From assembly GCA_021397835.1 (NCBI GenBank), contig JAJFZO010000087.1, positions 4,526,001 through 4,590,000 on the forward strand: a DNA stretch of 64,000 bases, in the 5' to 3' direction. The notes under the pieces are model-generated. The model ran no database searches. It saw only the letters and a list, made by a program, of their open reading frames with translations, and was not told the DNA's origin. The stretch is from Moringa oleifera. Taxonomy: Eukaryota; Streptophyta; Magnoliopsida; Brassicales; Moringaceae. Positions 10,690 through 23,294 of this stretch are shown here, in pieces; the stretch's first letter is position 1, and each line of letters begins with the position of its first letter. The position numbers and the translations under genes were made by a program.

Positions 10690-12349
10690 GTAATTATTAA
10701 AGTTATTAGAAATACTCAATAGGATTTCTTTTGTGAAGTTATAATAGTTCATACTCTATATAGAGATTATGTTTAAATTATAATTGATATGAATATATTG
10801 GAAATTGTAATATAAGATTAAAATCACGAGATATTCCGTTAGTTATAAACATGTGTTATTTTTTGCATGTGTGTAATAGAAAATGAGAACATGTTGTATA
10901 TTTTTGGCAATTAAATAGCAAAAATAATGACATTGCTGGTTTTGGAAGAAAATGGATGAAATGATTGTGAAGTTTCTAATCTTCCCCAAAAAAATATATA
11001 TTTATTTTAGAACACAAAAGATGAAGCAATTGTGAAGTCTTTGTATTCTCGCCAAAATACTTGTTTCATACATAAGAATTTTGAAACCATACTTGATTTA
11101 AATTGTAAAATTAATTAATTGGTATCAATAATGGACATTATAAGAATACTAATTTTACTTTATACATAATCGATTTTTGAACTTGTTTTTTTTTTTTTAA
11201 AGATTAATTTGCGCTTCTCTGTTTTCAACTTCCAAAATAAAATTTTGCGTGGCTAATTACACTTAAAAAGATTAATGACAACACCTATTATTTTCGCGCT
11301 TTATAAAATAGAATAAAAATAAATGAAATAAGTATTTTTTAGAAACATAAAAGATGAATAATAGAAAAGAATAAATATTTTTACGTTTGATTCGTTATAA
11401 TTGAATAAAGTATGAATTTATTTTCATGTGTTTGGTTCATCAAATAATAAAATAAAAAATAATTAAAATAAATTTAAAAAATTAATATATCTTTCAACTA
11501 AATTACTTATAATTTAATTAATATTTTTATAAAATTTTCATTAAAATAATATTTATTAATAAATATTTTATCATAAAAAATTATTATAAAAATAATATTA
11601 ATTAAATAACATTCTAATAATTATTTTTTGTTTTTAAATATTAATATTATAAAAAATATTAATTAATATTTTAATAATAATAATATTTTTTATTGTTTAT
11701 TTTTTTAAATTACATATATATGATAGTAATTTAAAATTTTTATCAAGAGTATGCTAGAAATAAAAAAAGTGTAATTATTTTTTACTTTCATTGAATAATT
11801 ATTCTGAGAGTTTGCTTTAAAATAATTATTTTAAATTTTTAAAAAATAAAAATTTATTAAAAAATTATAATTTTTTGATAAAAAGAAATCAAATATTAAA
11901 AAAATAATTTTATTTAGAATAGAGTTTTAAAAAAAAAGAATTTATATTCTCGTGTACCAAATATGTTATAAAATTTTATATCAAAATTTTGATTGTGACA
12001 TACATCATTAAATGACATCATGGGTTAACAATTAACCTCCCCTTTACTGATAACAAACTCATTATACCAAAATTAAAATTTAAAAAAAAGATACATTTCA
12101 TTATTTATTTTCTTCTACAGTACACCATTTGCAAGGAGGTTGATTGATTCTTGTTTCCTTTTTTCACTACTTTGCAACATGTTAGCATATTTAAGCTGAC
12201 ATTATAAAACACATCTGAACACATATCAATATGCAATTAACTTGTGAATATGTGTGTGTGTAAATCTTGCCTCATCACAAGTTTTTTTCCCTTTAAATAT
12301 TATTGCAATAGACAAATGGTACACAAAATAAATTATATCAATCCGCACA
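10690..12349. other. Very AT-rich spacer ending at the CACTA target site, unit 1
   Basis: About 1.66 kb with no gene. It is repeated with high identity at about 42740-44429 and includes long A/T runs (11460-11900) and a short TG run near 12250. The last three bases, 12347-12349 (aca), are the left target-site duplication of the CACTA element. Confidence 0.7.
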
Positions 12350-12365
12350 CACTACTACAAAAATT

Positions 12366-12646
12366 ATAATAATTGACATCAATTTAATGACAGTTATTCA
12401 AAGAATTGTCATTAAAAGATTTATTAACATTTTTTATGACAGTTATTTCAAAACTGTCATCAAAAGTAAGGTTTTTAACGCCAATTAAAGAAGAACTGGC
12501 GTTAAAAAAGCTATGAATTAAATTTTTAACATCAGTTCCTGAAAAACTGACGTTAAAAGATCAAGAATTTGACATTTAACATCAGTTCTCGTGGAACTGA
12601 CGTTAAACATAAATCCTTTGACGCCAGTTCTTGAAGAACTGGCGTC
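12366..12646. repeat. 5' subterminal palindrome array of the CACTA element
   Basis: Consecutive imperfect palindromes, each about 27 bp, sit at about 12388, 12439, 12478, 12527, 12577 and 12619. The best is gacgccagttctt with its inverse aagaactggcgtc (12619-12646). Further members are at 13444, 14532, 14575, 15201 and 15254. The consensus half-site is AACGCCAGTTCT or AACGTCAGTTCT. In known CACTA elements such subterminal repeats bind the accessory transposase protein. Confidence 0.85.
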
Positions 12647-13440
12647 CAAAATTGCTGCTACTTCTTGCAGCAGAAATGGCTGCTTACAGCCGCAGCAAGG
12701 AGTGTTGCTGCTGCTGCTGCAAGAAGCAACAGCAATGCCTGGGTTACAGCAGCAGTCGTTGCTGCTGCTTTCCTTGCTGCAGCTGTAAGCAGCCATTGCT
12801 CTGCAACAAGGGCAGCTACTGTTGCTGTAAGAGGCAGCAGCAATGTTTGGGTTACAGCAGCATTCGTTGCTGCTGCTTTCCTTGCTGTAGCTGTAAGCAG
12901 CCATTGCTCTGCAGCAACGGCTGCTGTTGTTGCTGCAAGAGCAGTACCAAGGTCCGGATTTTTAAGCATAAATCCTTTAACGCATGTCAAAATTGCTGCT
13001 GCCTCTTGCAGGAGCAATGGCTACTTACAGCTGTAGCAAGAAATGCTGCTGCTGCTGCAAGAAGCAGCAGCGATGCCTTGGTTACAGCAGCATTTATTGC
13101 TGCTGCTTTCCTAGTTGCAGCTGTAAGCAGCCATTGCTCTGCAGTAAGGGCTACTGCTGTTGCTGCAAGAGGCAGCACCAAGGTCCGGATTTTTAAACAT
13201 AAATCCTTTGACACAGGGCAAAATTGCTGCTGCCTCTTGCAGCAGCAATGGCTGCTTACAGCTGCAGCAAGGAATGCTACTGCTGCTGTTGCAAGAAGCA
13301 GCAGCAATGCCTGGGTTACAGTAGCATTCGTTGCTGTTGTTTTTCTTGCTGCAGTTGTAAGCAGCCATTGCTCTGCAGCAAGGGCTGCTGCTGTTTCTAC
13401 AAGAGGCAGCACCAAGGTCCGGATTTTAATACATAAATCC
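12647..13440. repeat. CAG/CTG-rich tandem array A inside the CACTA element
   Basis: GC-rich sequence in otherwise AT-rich DNA, made of gctgctgctg and gcagcagcag blocks in both orientations. An anchor, aaggtccggatt, recurs at 12949, 13180 and 13414 (period about 231-234), and a shorter period of about 107 bp is visible near 12733 and 12840. The many opposed CTG/CAG runs would fold into strong hairpins. Long Ala/Cys-rich open frames on both strands are a by-product of the repeat. Confidence 0.85.
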
Positions 13441-13471
13441 TTTGACGCTAGTTCTTCAAGAACTGGCGTCA

Positions 13472-14490
13472 AAGGCCAAAATCACTGCTGACAGATGCCT
13501 GAAGCTCTAAAAGTTTACTTCCAAAAAAGGTTGCAGAGAGAGAACTGGTCATGCATAGTACTGTAGAGCTTGATGAAGAAGGGTTCAAACAACATTAGCC
13601 CTATGTGTTTACATGTAAATCAAGCTGTATTACTCATACCACTAGTTCACCGAGCTCTCATGAATTAACATTTTATTGATTTCATATGCACTCTGCAACT
13701 GTGGCGTTTGTACTAATTTTTGACAAGAAACTATAGTTTCAAAATATTCAAGTCACTCTTCCCGAACATTTCTTTGTATTGGTTGAACAAAATGCCATAT
13801 ATCTACATGTATAAGATCAAGTGAACAAAATTGAAAAATAAAGCACCAAGATTAAAATTTAGTAGCATGTCTAAATTCCATAAACCCACCGATGACAAAT
13901 ACCATACATTACCACCTATTAGGAGCAGAATAGCAAGTAATATATCATTAAATGTCCATGGAAAACTAAACAACACTGCTACTGTCATTATCAGATAAAA
14001 AGGTACAGAATAATACCATGCAAACAACTCAGGGTATCGTTTGCCATAGACCACCTTGATCACCATTTAACAGGGAGGTTGATGTAGCAGAAAGGTGCAG
14101 AGGGGGCATATCTGGAACTAACATAAAAGAAAGTCAGATTAAAGAACAACCTTGACATCAATCAAGGTGTGAGACTTCTCTAGAGACAGGGATCATACGA
14201 GGATATTCCCATACCTCTAGACAGCCAGGTTTAAACTGATGGTTTGGTCCCAAAGAACTCCTGATGCCTAACAACGCAGAGGTAGTATAAAGACGATGAG
14301 TGCATCCTAAAGCAGAGCCACTTGGCATGGGCCTACATGTTTTGGAATTCAATAATGCATGCCCATAGGACATGGTACATCCATTTAGCATCATTACCAG
14401 CAACCAGACTGAAGACCAGCAAAGAAAAAACAAGCACACAAAAATATATCAGCACAAGAGAACAAATTTTAAAATGGCCAGATAAGAGAT
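13472..14490. other. Unrelated segment between the two CAG/CTG arrays
   Basis: About 1 kb with ordinary base composition, placed between arrays of the same repeat family. On the minus strand it holds two open stretches. 13803-14066 (87 codons) is strongly hydrophobic with two or three likely membrane segments (YPELFAWYYSVPFYLIMTVA, then FNDILLAILLLIGGNVWYL). 14158-14439 was not recognised. It may be a captured host-gene fragment. I could not name the source. Confidence 0.4.
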
Positions 14491-15165
14491 ACCATTGCTT
14501 TGCAGCAAGGACTGCTGCCAAGGTCCGGATTTAACGTCAGTTATAAAGGAACTGACATTAAACATAAACACTTTGACGCCAGTTCTTCCAGAACTAGCGT
14601 CAAATGCCAAAATTGTTGCTGCTTCTTGCAGCAGCAATGGCTGCTTATAGCTGAAGCAAGGAGTGTTGCTGCTGCTGCTGCAAGAAGCAGCAGCAATGCT
14701 TGGGTTACAGCAGCAGTCGTTGTTGCTGCTTTCCTTGCTGCAGTTGTAAGCAGCCATTACTCTGCAGCAAGGGCTGCTGCTGTTGCTGCAAGAGGCAGCA
14801 GCAATGCCTGGGTTATAGCAGCATTCGTTGCTGCTGCTTTCCTTGCTACAGCTGTAAGCAGCCATTGTTCTGCAGCAAGGGCTGCTGCTGTTGCTGTAAA
14901 AGGCAGCACCAAGGTCTGGATTTTTAAACATAAATCCTTTGATGCAGGCCAAAATTACTGCTGCCTTTTACAGCAGCAATGGCTGCTTACAGCTGTAACA
15001 AGGAATGCTGCTGTTGCTGCTGCAAGAAGTAGTAGCAATGCCTTGGTTACAGCAGCATTTATTGCTGCTACTTTCCTTGCTGCAGCTGTAAGCAGCCATT
15101 ACTTTGCAGCAAGGGCTGCTGCTGCTGTTGCAAGAGGCAGCACCAAGGTCCGGATTGAAGACCAA
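14491..15165. repeat. CAG/CTG-rich tandem array B inside the CACTA element
   Basis: Same repeat family as array A. The anchor aaggtc(c/t)ggatt occurs at 14520, 14911 and 15145. Palindromic subterminal repeats at 14532-14603 interrupt it, and two more follow at 15201-15228 and 15254-15280. Confidence 0.85.
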
Positions 15166-15399
15166 AGAACTTGCATTGAAGACCAAAGAATGTGAACCTT
15201 CAACGCCAGTTTTGGAATAACTGGTGTTGAAGGCCAGAGAATAGGAACCTTCAACGTCAGTTATGGAATAACTGACGTTGAAGGATATGTTACCTTGCTT
15301 TTTAAGGCTGGGGATCTAAATTTTTTTCCAGAGCCCTCTAGAGCCCGCCATTACATCCCGCGAAATTTTTTCTCTCTAGGTCAGAATTCTCCTCTTCAC

Positions 15400-15840
15400 A
15401 GACTGTCCAAAAGCAGCTGCACAGCTAGCCATCCATTCTCCAACGATTCTCCTGTCTGCAGTCCATGCAGAACCAGCTGAGGTAGCTGCTGGCAGCCTTT
15501 CCGGCACTCTCTGTTTTAGTCTCTATCCACACAGCCAGCCATCCATTCTTCGGCCATTCTCCTGCCTGCAGTCCATCCAGAACCAGCTAGTGTAGCTGCT
15601 GGCAGCCTTTTCAGGACTCTCTGTTTTGGTCTTTATCCACACAGCCAGCCATTCTCTGGCCATTCCCTTGTCTGCAGTCCATCCAGAACCCGCTGGGGTA
15701 GCTGCTGGCAGCCTTTTCGGCACTCTCTGTTTCGGTCTCTGTCCACACAGTAGCCATTCTTCGGCCATTCCCCTGTCTGCTGTTCGTCCAGAACCAGCTG
15801 GGGTATCTGCTGGCAACCCTTCCGGCCATCTCTTTGTTCT
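15400..15840. repeat. Four-copy 107-bp tandem array
   Basis: Four units, each with ctgcagtccatccagaacc or a close variant, then an agctgctggcagcc block, ctctctgtttt and an atccacacagccagcc block. The ctgc(ag) marker lies at 15456, 15566, 15672 and 15777 (spacings 110, 106, 105). The array sits just upstream of the transposase gene and may lie in its promoter or 5' leader. Open frames across it on either strand are products of the repeat. Confidence 0.85.
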
Positions 15841-16284
15841 TTATCTAGGTAGATGAAATTTTATTTTGACAAGTTTTTGTTTAATTGTGTTAGGTGAATT
15901 GTTATTAATCGATGAAATTTTAATTTTTTTCATTAGTATATTTTGATGAACATATTTGGTATGAATGGATATATATTGATATATTTATTATTTTATAATT
16001 ATTAAGATTTTTAGATTAATTGATAAATTAAAAATGTTAATTAGATGAATTTATATTTTGATAAATTAATTATATATTAGGTGTAGATGAATTTATGGTT
16101 GAATTAATTTTTTTACGTAAGATTAATTGGTATATTTTATCAAATTTAATTATATTGATTTTATTGTTAACATAAATTAATATATTTAGTTAAATTTAAA
16201 TGGATAATTAATTAGATTATGCTGTTCAAAATAGTATATTGGATGCTTGAAAAGTAAATAATTAAATGTCTTTTAAATTTCAGA
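15841..16284. promoter_or_regulatory. AT-rich leader upstream of the CACTA transposase
   Basis: An AT-rich stretch between the tandem array and the transposase ATG. Just before the ATG the sequence reads ttttaaatttcag, a good splice acceptor, so a 5' leader intron is likely. No single TATA box can be chosen with confidence. Confidence 0.4.
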
Positions 16285-19200
16285 ATGGATAAAACTTGGA
16301 TGTTTGCTGATAGAAGATCAGAGGCATATGATGTAGGGGTGAATAACTTTTTAGATTATGCTGTTCAGAATAGTGATAACCCTGAATTAATTCGGTGTCC
16401 ATGTATTAAATGTGGCAACATGAAGCGTCATACCTCATATGAGATACGGAATCATTTATATATATATATGAAGTTGATAGCAGCTATCAAAACTGGATAT
16501 GGCACAGAGAAACCAGTATTGTTGGGTCTTCTACTAGTAAGAATGCTAAAGTTGTTAGGGAGGTAGAACATATCGAAGAGGTTGATAACACTGTAGAAAT
16601 GGTATAAGAGGCATTTGCAGAGTATGATAGTAATCCTAACCACTTTGAAAGATTACTTTGTGATGCCGAGAAACCTTTGTACTCTGGATCAGTGAAGTTT
16701 ACTAAATTATCTGCTCTAGTTAAATTGTACAATTTGAAGGCAAAATACGGTTGGTCCGGTCAAAGCTTCAGTGATCTTTAAATTTGATTGCCGACATTTT
16801 GCCTGATAATAATGAAATGCTTACATCCATGTATGATGCCAAGAAAACATTGAATGCATTAGGGATGAAGTATCAAAAGATTTATGCCTGTCCAAATGAT
16901 TGCATATTATATCAGAAGGAGTTTCAGGATGACATTCAATGTCCAACTTGTGGACTTTCAAGATGGAAAGCAATGAAAAACGGTAACAAAATAAAGACTG
17001 GTGTGCCTGCTAAGGTGTTATGGTATTTTCCACCAATACCAAGATTTAGAAGAATGTTCAAAAGTTCTGAAATATCAAAACACCTTACATGGCATTCAAA
17101 TAAAAGGGAAATTGATGGTCAGTTGAGGCATCCATCTGATACACCATCATGAAAATTGGTTGACTACATGTGGCCAGAGTTTGCTACAGAGCCAAAAAAC
17201 TTAAGATTTGCTATATCAGCAGATAGAATTAATCCACATAATACATTGATAGTCGATATAGTTATTGGCCGATGATTATGGTGAACTATAATTTACCGCC
17301 TTGGTTAACAATGAAGAGAAAGTTCATGATATTGACGTTACTAATATCAGGTCCTAAACAACCTGGTAATGATATCGATGTCTATTTGGCTCCACTTATA
17401 GAAGACTTAAAAATATTATGGGACACAGGTGTAAAAGTACATGATGCGTACCGTAATAAGTCATTCAACTTGAAAGCTATTTTGTTATGGACAATCAATA
17501 ATTTTCCTGCATATGGTAATTTATCTGGTTGCATTGTTAAAAGGTATTATGCTTGTCCTATCTGTGCTGAGAACACCCAAGCTAGTCACTTAAAATATAG
17601 TAAAAAGATGTCATATGTTGGACATAGGAGATTTTTACCACGGCATCATCCTTACCGCAGACAGAAAAAGGCCTTCAATGGTGAACAAGAATTCAGAATT
17701 TCTCCCCAACCATTAAGCAGTGAAGAAGTCTTTCACAAAGTTCAATGTTTAGTAAATTCATGGGGAAAGTCGAAGAAACGAAGTACAATGGGTAAAGAAA
17801 ATTTTGTTACACAATGCTGGAAAAAGAGGTCGATTTTCTTTGATTTACCAAATTAGAAGTCCATGCATATCAGACATATTATAGATGTCATGCACATTAA
17901 AAAGAATATTTGTGATAGTCTTCTTGGGACATTGCTTGATATTTCAAGAAAATCTAAAGACGGATTAGCAGCAAGAATGGATTTGAAATACATGGGGTTA
18001 AGGTCTGAGTTGGAACCACAAGTTCTCGGCAATCGTACATTTCTACCACCTGCATGCTACACTTTATCTAGAGAAGAAAAAAAATATTTTGTAAAGTTTT
18101 TAGTGAGATTAAAGTACCGGATGGGTATTCTTCGAACATCAGAAATCTAGTATCCATGGACGACTTGAAACTATATGGGTTAAAGTCGCATGATTGTCAC
18201 ATCCTAATGCAACAACTTTTATCTATTACTTTACGAGGTGTGCTACCCAAACATGTTAGATATGCTCTCATCAGACTTTGCATGTTCTTCAATTTGTTAT
18301 GCCAAAAGGTGGTGGACGTGTCAAAGTTAGACGGAATTCAAAACGAACTTGTCACAACACTTTGTTTGCTTGAGAAGTAGTTTCCTCCCAGCTTTTTTGA
18401 TAGTATGGTCCACCTCACAGTTCATCTTATCAGAGAAGTAAAATTATGTGGTCCCGTGTATTTACGATGGATGTACCCATTTGAAAGATACATGAAAGTG
18501 TTAAAGGGTTATGTTCGAAATCGTAATAGACCTGAGGGTAGTATTGCTGAGTCATACATTGCAGAAGAGGCATTAGAATTCTGCGTTGACTATTTATCTG
18601 GTATGACTATTGTTGGAATTCCCCCATAAAAGAATGTACTTAGTCATTCAACTCGGAATGGAAAAGCTCTAACTAGTGGAAATGTTGAGAAAGCTGATCA
18701 TGTCCTCCTTCATCAAGCGCACTTGTATGTTTTAATGAATACGAGTGAAGCTCAACCATATATAAGGTAATTAAATTTTATGACTCATAGTTTATTATTA
18801 TATGAAATAATATTTGAATTATTGTATGATGATTTATTCTTAACATGCAGTGAGCACTTAAATCAGTTAAGGGTCGACAATTCTATCAAGTCAAACGACT
18901 CAAATGGTTATATGATGAACAAAATCGAACCTTAAGTAATTGGTTACACACACAGGTAAGAATACTTATTGTTGTCTAGACATTAAATTTATTTTTAATA
19001 TGGATTATCTAACATATGTTATGATACAGATTGAGAATGAACTTTTATCATCCAATCATAATGTCTCATCAACAGTATGATGGCTTGCCCATGGTCCTCG
19101 ATCCACAATAATCAAGTATCCTGGATATATCATCAATGATTGTCACTTTTACACAAAACAACGAGATAACTCAAGGATCCATCAAAATAGTGGTGTCACT

Positions 19201-19649
19201 CTAGTTGCCAACACCATGCAAATCTTCAGTGCTAAGGATAAAAATCCAATATATGGTGATTTATCATTCTATGGAGTTATACAAGAAATATGGGAACTAG
19301 ATTATACAACTTTCAGAGTTCCAGTTTTCAAATGTGATTGGATTGAGAATAATAGCGGTGTTAAAGTTGATGATCTAAGAGTTGTGCTAGTTGATCTCAA
19401 TCGGATTGGACATAGGAATGATCAGTTTATATTGGCTTCACAAGCAAGACAAGTATTTTACATTGAAGATCCAATTGATGCCAAATGGTCTGTAATGCTG
19501 TCCCACAAGACTATGATGAAGATGATGATTTATGCGATATTAGTATGGAGCACATGTCTTCTTGTAATAATTTGTCACCTGCTGATTTATTTGACCAAAT
19601 AGATGAGCATCATCTTGTGTATACTCGAGACAATGATGAAGGATTGTGA
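16285..19649 (+). pseudogene. CACTA transposase (TNPD type: Transposase_21, DUF4218, DUF4216), broken
   Basis: N-terminus from ATG 16285 with RCPCIKCGN zinc-like motif. Then a Transposase_21 region (YACPNDCILY, CPTCGLSRWK; after 17272 LPPWLTMKRKFMILTLLISG and the block containing QPGNDIDVYLAPL), a DUF4218-type region (HIIDVMHIKKNICDSLLGTL, then VYLRWMYPFERYMK), and from 19216 a DUF4216-type region. A last exon ends at tga 19647-19649. Visible lesions: a frame change in an AT run near 16460, a lost base near 16780, stop TGA at 17150 where the family has Trp, and shifts near 17220, 17856, 18150 and 19500. Introns remain at about 18768-18850 and 18956-19029. The protein would act as the DDE-type nuclease cutting the element ends. 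It is inactive as it stands but only moderately decayed, consistent with a fairly recent insertion. Confidence 0.92.
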
Positions 19650-19802
19650 GTTTGAGTATTTTTTAAGGTAGTAATCAATTGCCTCATGTGTCAAAGTTAT
19701 CGTGTTTTTTTATAATTTTATTTTATTTTTTAACTTTTATCATGTTATATCATATTTTGCATATATGATGCTAACCATATTTTGTTATTGTTCACAGATT
19801 TG

Positions 19803-22800
19803 ATGGATCCTTCTGAACACTCAAGTAAAGGCTCTCAAGGGCCCAAAAAATGAGGTATCACCAGTATGCCTAAGATAATTAAGGGTCGTGCTTTCGGAGT
19901 TAAGCTCACAATCGAGGTAAATGATAAAGGTCAACCAATTGGGAGGAATGGTGTTCAATTCAATAGCTATATTGGGGTGGTGGTACGCAATATGGTGCCT
20001 ATAAATATCGTGAATTGGCGCTCAGTAAGCATTGAAATGAAAAATAAGATTTGGGAGACAATATTGGTAAGTTAAATGAAACACAATGTGGTATTGCTTT
20101 TCAATTAGTTTACTGCTAATTAATTTGATTTGCACCAATTCACTTTTTTATAATATGTTGTAGGAGACGTATGATATTAATGCGAGCATGAAAAGGTACG
20201 TACTTCAGTCTGCTGCAAACAAATGGAGGAACTTCAAGACCAATCTTACATCAAAGCTCATATTCCCTCACATTGATGATTTGGAATTTTTATCATTTCC
20301 ACCTAAAGAATATAGCAGTGTTATTGATGTTGGGGTATGGCAGGAATTTGTGAACTCTCATATAACAGAAGAGTTTCAGGTATGTATTTATAATTAGTAA
20401 AGTTTTTGTTTATACAATTTTCTCCAAATTTTGATGTGTATTGATCTTACAGGAAAAGAGACAAATAGCAAAAGAAAAAAGAAAGAAGAATGTGTACGAT
20501 CATCGTCTATCTAGAAAGGGATTTGCAGGGCTGAAAAGTGAACTTGTAAGTTTTTCTTTTCCATTTATTATGTTTATAGTTGATAATATATTCATTTGGT
20601 AGTACATTCTAAAATCTAACATGTTCACTCTTTATGTTAAAAAAAGAAACAAGCATTGGGTAGTGATGCTCAAATTGATCGTGCCTTATTGTGGAAGGCT
20701 TCACGACAGAATAAAAAGGGAGAATATGTGAATGATGCGAGCCTACTGTGTAGGAAAAGAATTGTAAGTATAGTTTAACTTTTTTCTGGCATTTATAGTA
20801 ATAAATTTCGTGTTTATTGATTAATTTTATTATAACATTGTAGGATGAGTTGATGACATAGAGCACACAGGGTAAATTTACAAACTTCGGTCCAAAAGAT
20901 GTACTGACGAAAGCTCTTGGAACACCTGAGCACCCCGGATGAATTAGAGGTCGAGGATCTGGGGTAACTATCACATCTTATTTTGGGAAGCCCAAAAAGT
21001 TAAATGTCCCTCAAGGTATGCAATTAGATCAACAGCAATTGACAGAGATGATAAGGTGGTTTACAGAGCATAAAGAGGTTTTGACAAACATTGTTGCGAA
21101 CAAAAATGATGATGTTCAACAAGAAAAATCTACAATGCAATTTCGTTCAAGTAAAGCTAGCAATAATATAACTGGGTTATTGGAGGAAGAAGAATATCCA
21201 ATACCTCAGTCACCTATGCCAGTCACACCACGAGCACCTGCACCTACAATGGCACCACACGATAACAAAGTATGTTACATGTTATTCATAGTAGATGTGA
21301 TATTAATAATATTACGAACGTAACTTCTGTTTTTTTGGATCATTACAGTGAGCCGTGCCATATGTTCATCCAGTCATCAGACTATATAGTGGCAAGTGGG
21401 GTTATCTTCATGGATCATACTCCTAATCAGATCATCCATGGGTGTCCATTATTTTCTGGTGATGTTCGGGTGACAGTGGATATAACTATTCATGGTGTTG
21501 CAAACTGTTGCCTCGTCCTAACCCAAAAGGTGGATTGACAAATGTTTTTTCTGCACTTGGTTCAGTTGTTGCTTGGCCTCGAGATGTGGTCATTGTTGGT
21601 ACACATGAGGTAATGTTTTTGGTAATATATTTTATAAAATCAACCTATTAATGTCAACTAAGTTTGCAAAATTTTTTCAGCTATCGACTATAAAGCAACA
21701 AAGTAAGTTGCCAGTTAAGAAAGCACTAACATTGATAAAACCACAATCATCACAACAAGTATCTTCCGTTGGGCTACCACAAGGATTACAGAAGATGTAT
21801 AATTATGTGAATAAGGTGATGGCACCTGATGAAACAATACACATACCTTTTACTGAAGTCTTTGCTTCTGATGGACATGTATTTGTGGCTCGAGAAGATA
21901 TCATGCAATTTTTTCACATGGAAGAACTAACTGTCACCATTATTCAGGCTTACATTGTGTACGTATGTCTTTTGAATTTTTATTTGGTTATTATTATTTG
22001 GCTACATCATATTTATATTTTCCTTACTCTTTATTATTTCAGTAAACTTTATACAGATTTAGCTGTACTTGGCTTGAGAAAGTACTTTGTATTTGCTGAT
22101 CTGTCAACATTGTCATATGGAATGTTTATAAGTATAAACACTCAAGGTCATCACTTAGCCAATAGAATGATACATCCATGTGATGAAGGAGTAGTGATAT
22201 TTCCTTACAACTTGAGGTAAGTTATAATACTAATTAAAATTATTAATAGATTTGTTTAACATATTTTTTACATTTATTTTTCATAATGTAGGCAGCACTG
22301 GTTGTTGGTGGTTGTCGAGCCTCGTAATTTTGTGTACAGTATTTTTGATCCTTTGAACCATGGTTCTCGTCAAGAACTAGATCAACTTATGTCCACGTAA
22401 GTAAAAATATTTTCATTTATATTAGTATATATTTTTTCTTACTCTTAATAATATTAATTATTTTCTATAAGTAGTTCTTTTAAATTATTTCAAGTTTTCA
22501 AAGAATCAAGCAATAGGCGCATTCTTAGGAGTATTCCTGCTAAGGTATGTATATTTAAACCTATATGTGATGTTAGTTTTATTTATTTTGCAAAATGTAA
22601 TAATGATAGATTTTTAATGCAGTGTCCACATCAGCCTTCAAATACTGAGTGTGGATATTATATTATGAAATTTTTAATGGATATCATTGATGGACATGAT
22701 AAAAATATCCCATATGCAAAAATGGTAAATTTTTAATCATTTGCCTATGTAAATACTTAAGAAATTAATTGATGTGTTTATTAAAAATTTTAATAGGACT

Positions 22801-22896
22801 AACATTTTTTTTTTTGAAATATAGTTAATGGACATAGATACTTACACCCAATCGGATATTGATGAAGTTAGAAAGGAGGTTGGACAATTTCTTTAG
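19803..22896 (+). pseudogene. Second CACTA gene: Ptta/En/Spm-type protein joined to an Ulp1-like protease
   Basis: ATG at 19803. The first half matches the plant transposase family Ptta/En/Spm (PF03004-like): KGRAFGVKLTIEVNDKGQPI, NKWRNFKTNLTSKL, KASRQNKKGEYVND. The second half, from about 21790, matches the C-terminal Ulp1-like cysteine protease often encoded by CACTA elements. The His is in QHWLLVVVEP (22291 on), the Asp in IFDPLNH and the Cys in NTECGYYIMKF (22622 on), so the triad is present. Splice sites are well kept (donors near 20070, 20380, 20762, 22397, 22541; acceptors near 20163, 20452, 20843, 22290, 22622). Stops at 19852-19854 (TGA), 20859-20861 (TAG) and 20940-20942 (TGA) all look like C-to-T changes. 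It ends at tag 22894-22896. The Ulp1 part may be a separate gene; no clear boundary was seen. Confidence 0.85.
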
Positions 22897-23285
22897 AGTG
22901 CCATATTAGAAAGTTGAATCTTGAAGATTTTTGTACACATGACCATTATTGAATTTATATAGTTGAATTTTTAGGATTGTGTAATATTTTAACTTATGTA
23001 TTGTACATATAGAGTTCAATTATAACATCAAACATTAGTGATCTTTTGTTTTGTTTGTCTCTTATTATTTTTTTGGATTAGATTGTTTTGAGTGTTTCCA
23101 GATATGAAAGAAGTAATGACGATCTCTGTTAGAATGGTATTGAAGTGTATAACATAAAAATTTTGGTTGCATATATATTGTTAAGAATTATATTGATGTA
23201 TATGGATGATGTGAAAATAGGTTTTGAATAATTTGAATATCAAAAATTTTTATTTATTTTGAAATAAATACAAAAAATACCTTTA
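22897..23285. other. 3' untranslated and spacer sequence of the CACTA element
   Basis: AT-rich sequence between the Ulp1-like stop codon and the 3' palindrome array, with no coding block. It presumably holds the polyadenylation region of the second gene. Confidence 0.5.
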
Positions 23286-23294
23286 ATGGGTATC

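Noticed and set aside
12518..13491. Long Ala/Cys/Ser-rich open frames on both strands (up to 286 codons)
   Set aside because: They follow the CAG/CTG repeat in all frames, overlap each other on both strands, and contain subterminal palindromes. Products of repeat composition, not genes.
14449..15195. Similar long frames of 167 and 231 codons in array B
   Set aside because: Same reason: low-complexity translation of the repeat.
15523..15856. Frames of 72-97 codons in the 107-bp array
   Set aside because: They repeat with the tandem unit and exist in several frames, with no relation to known proteins.
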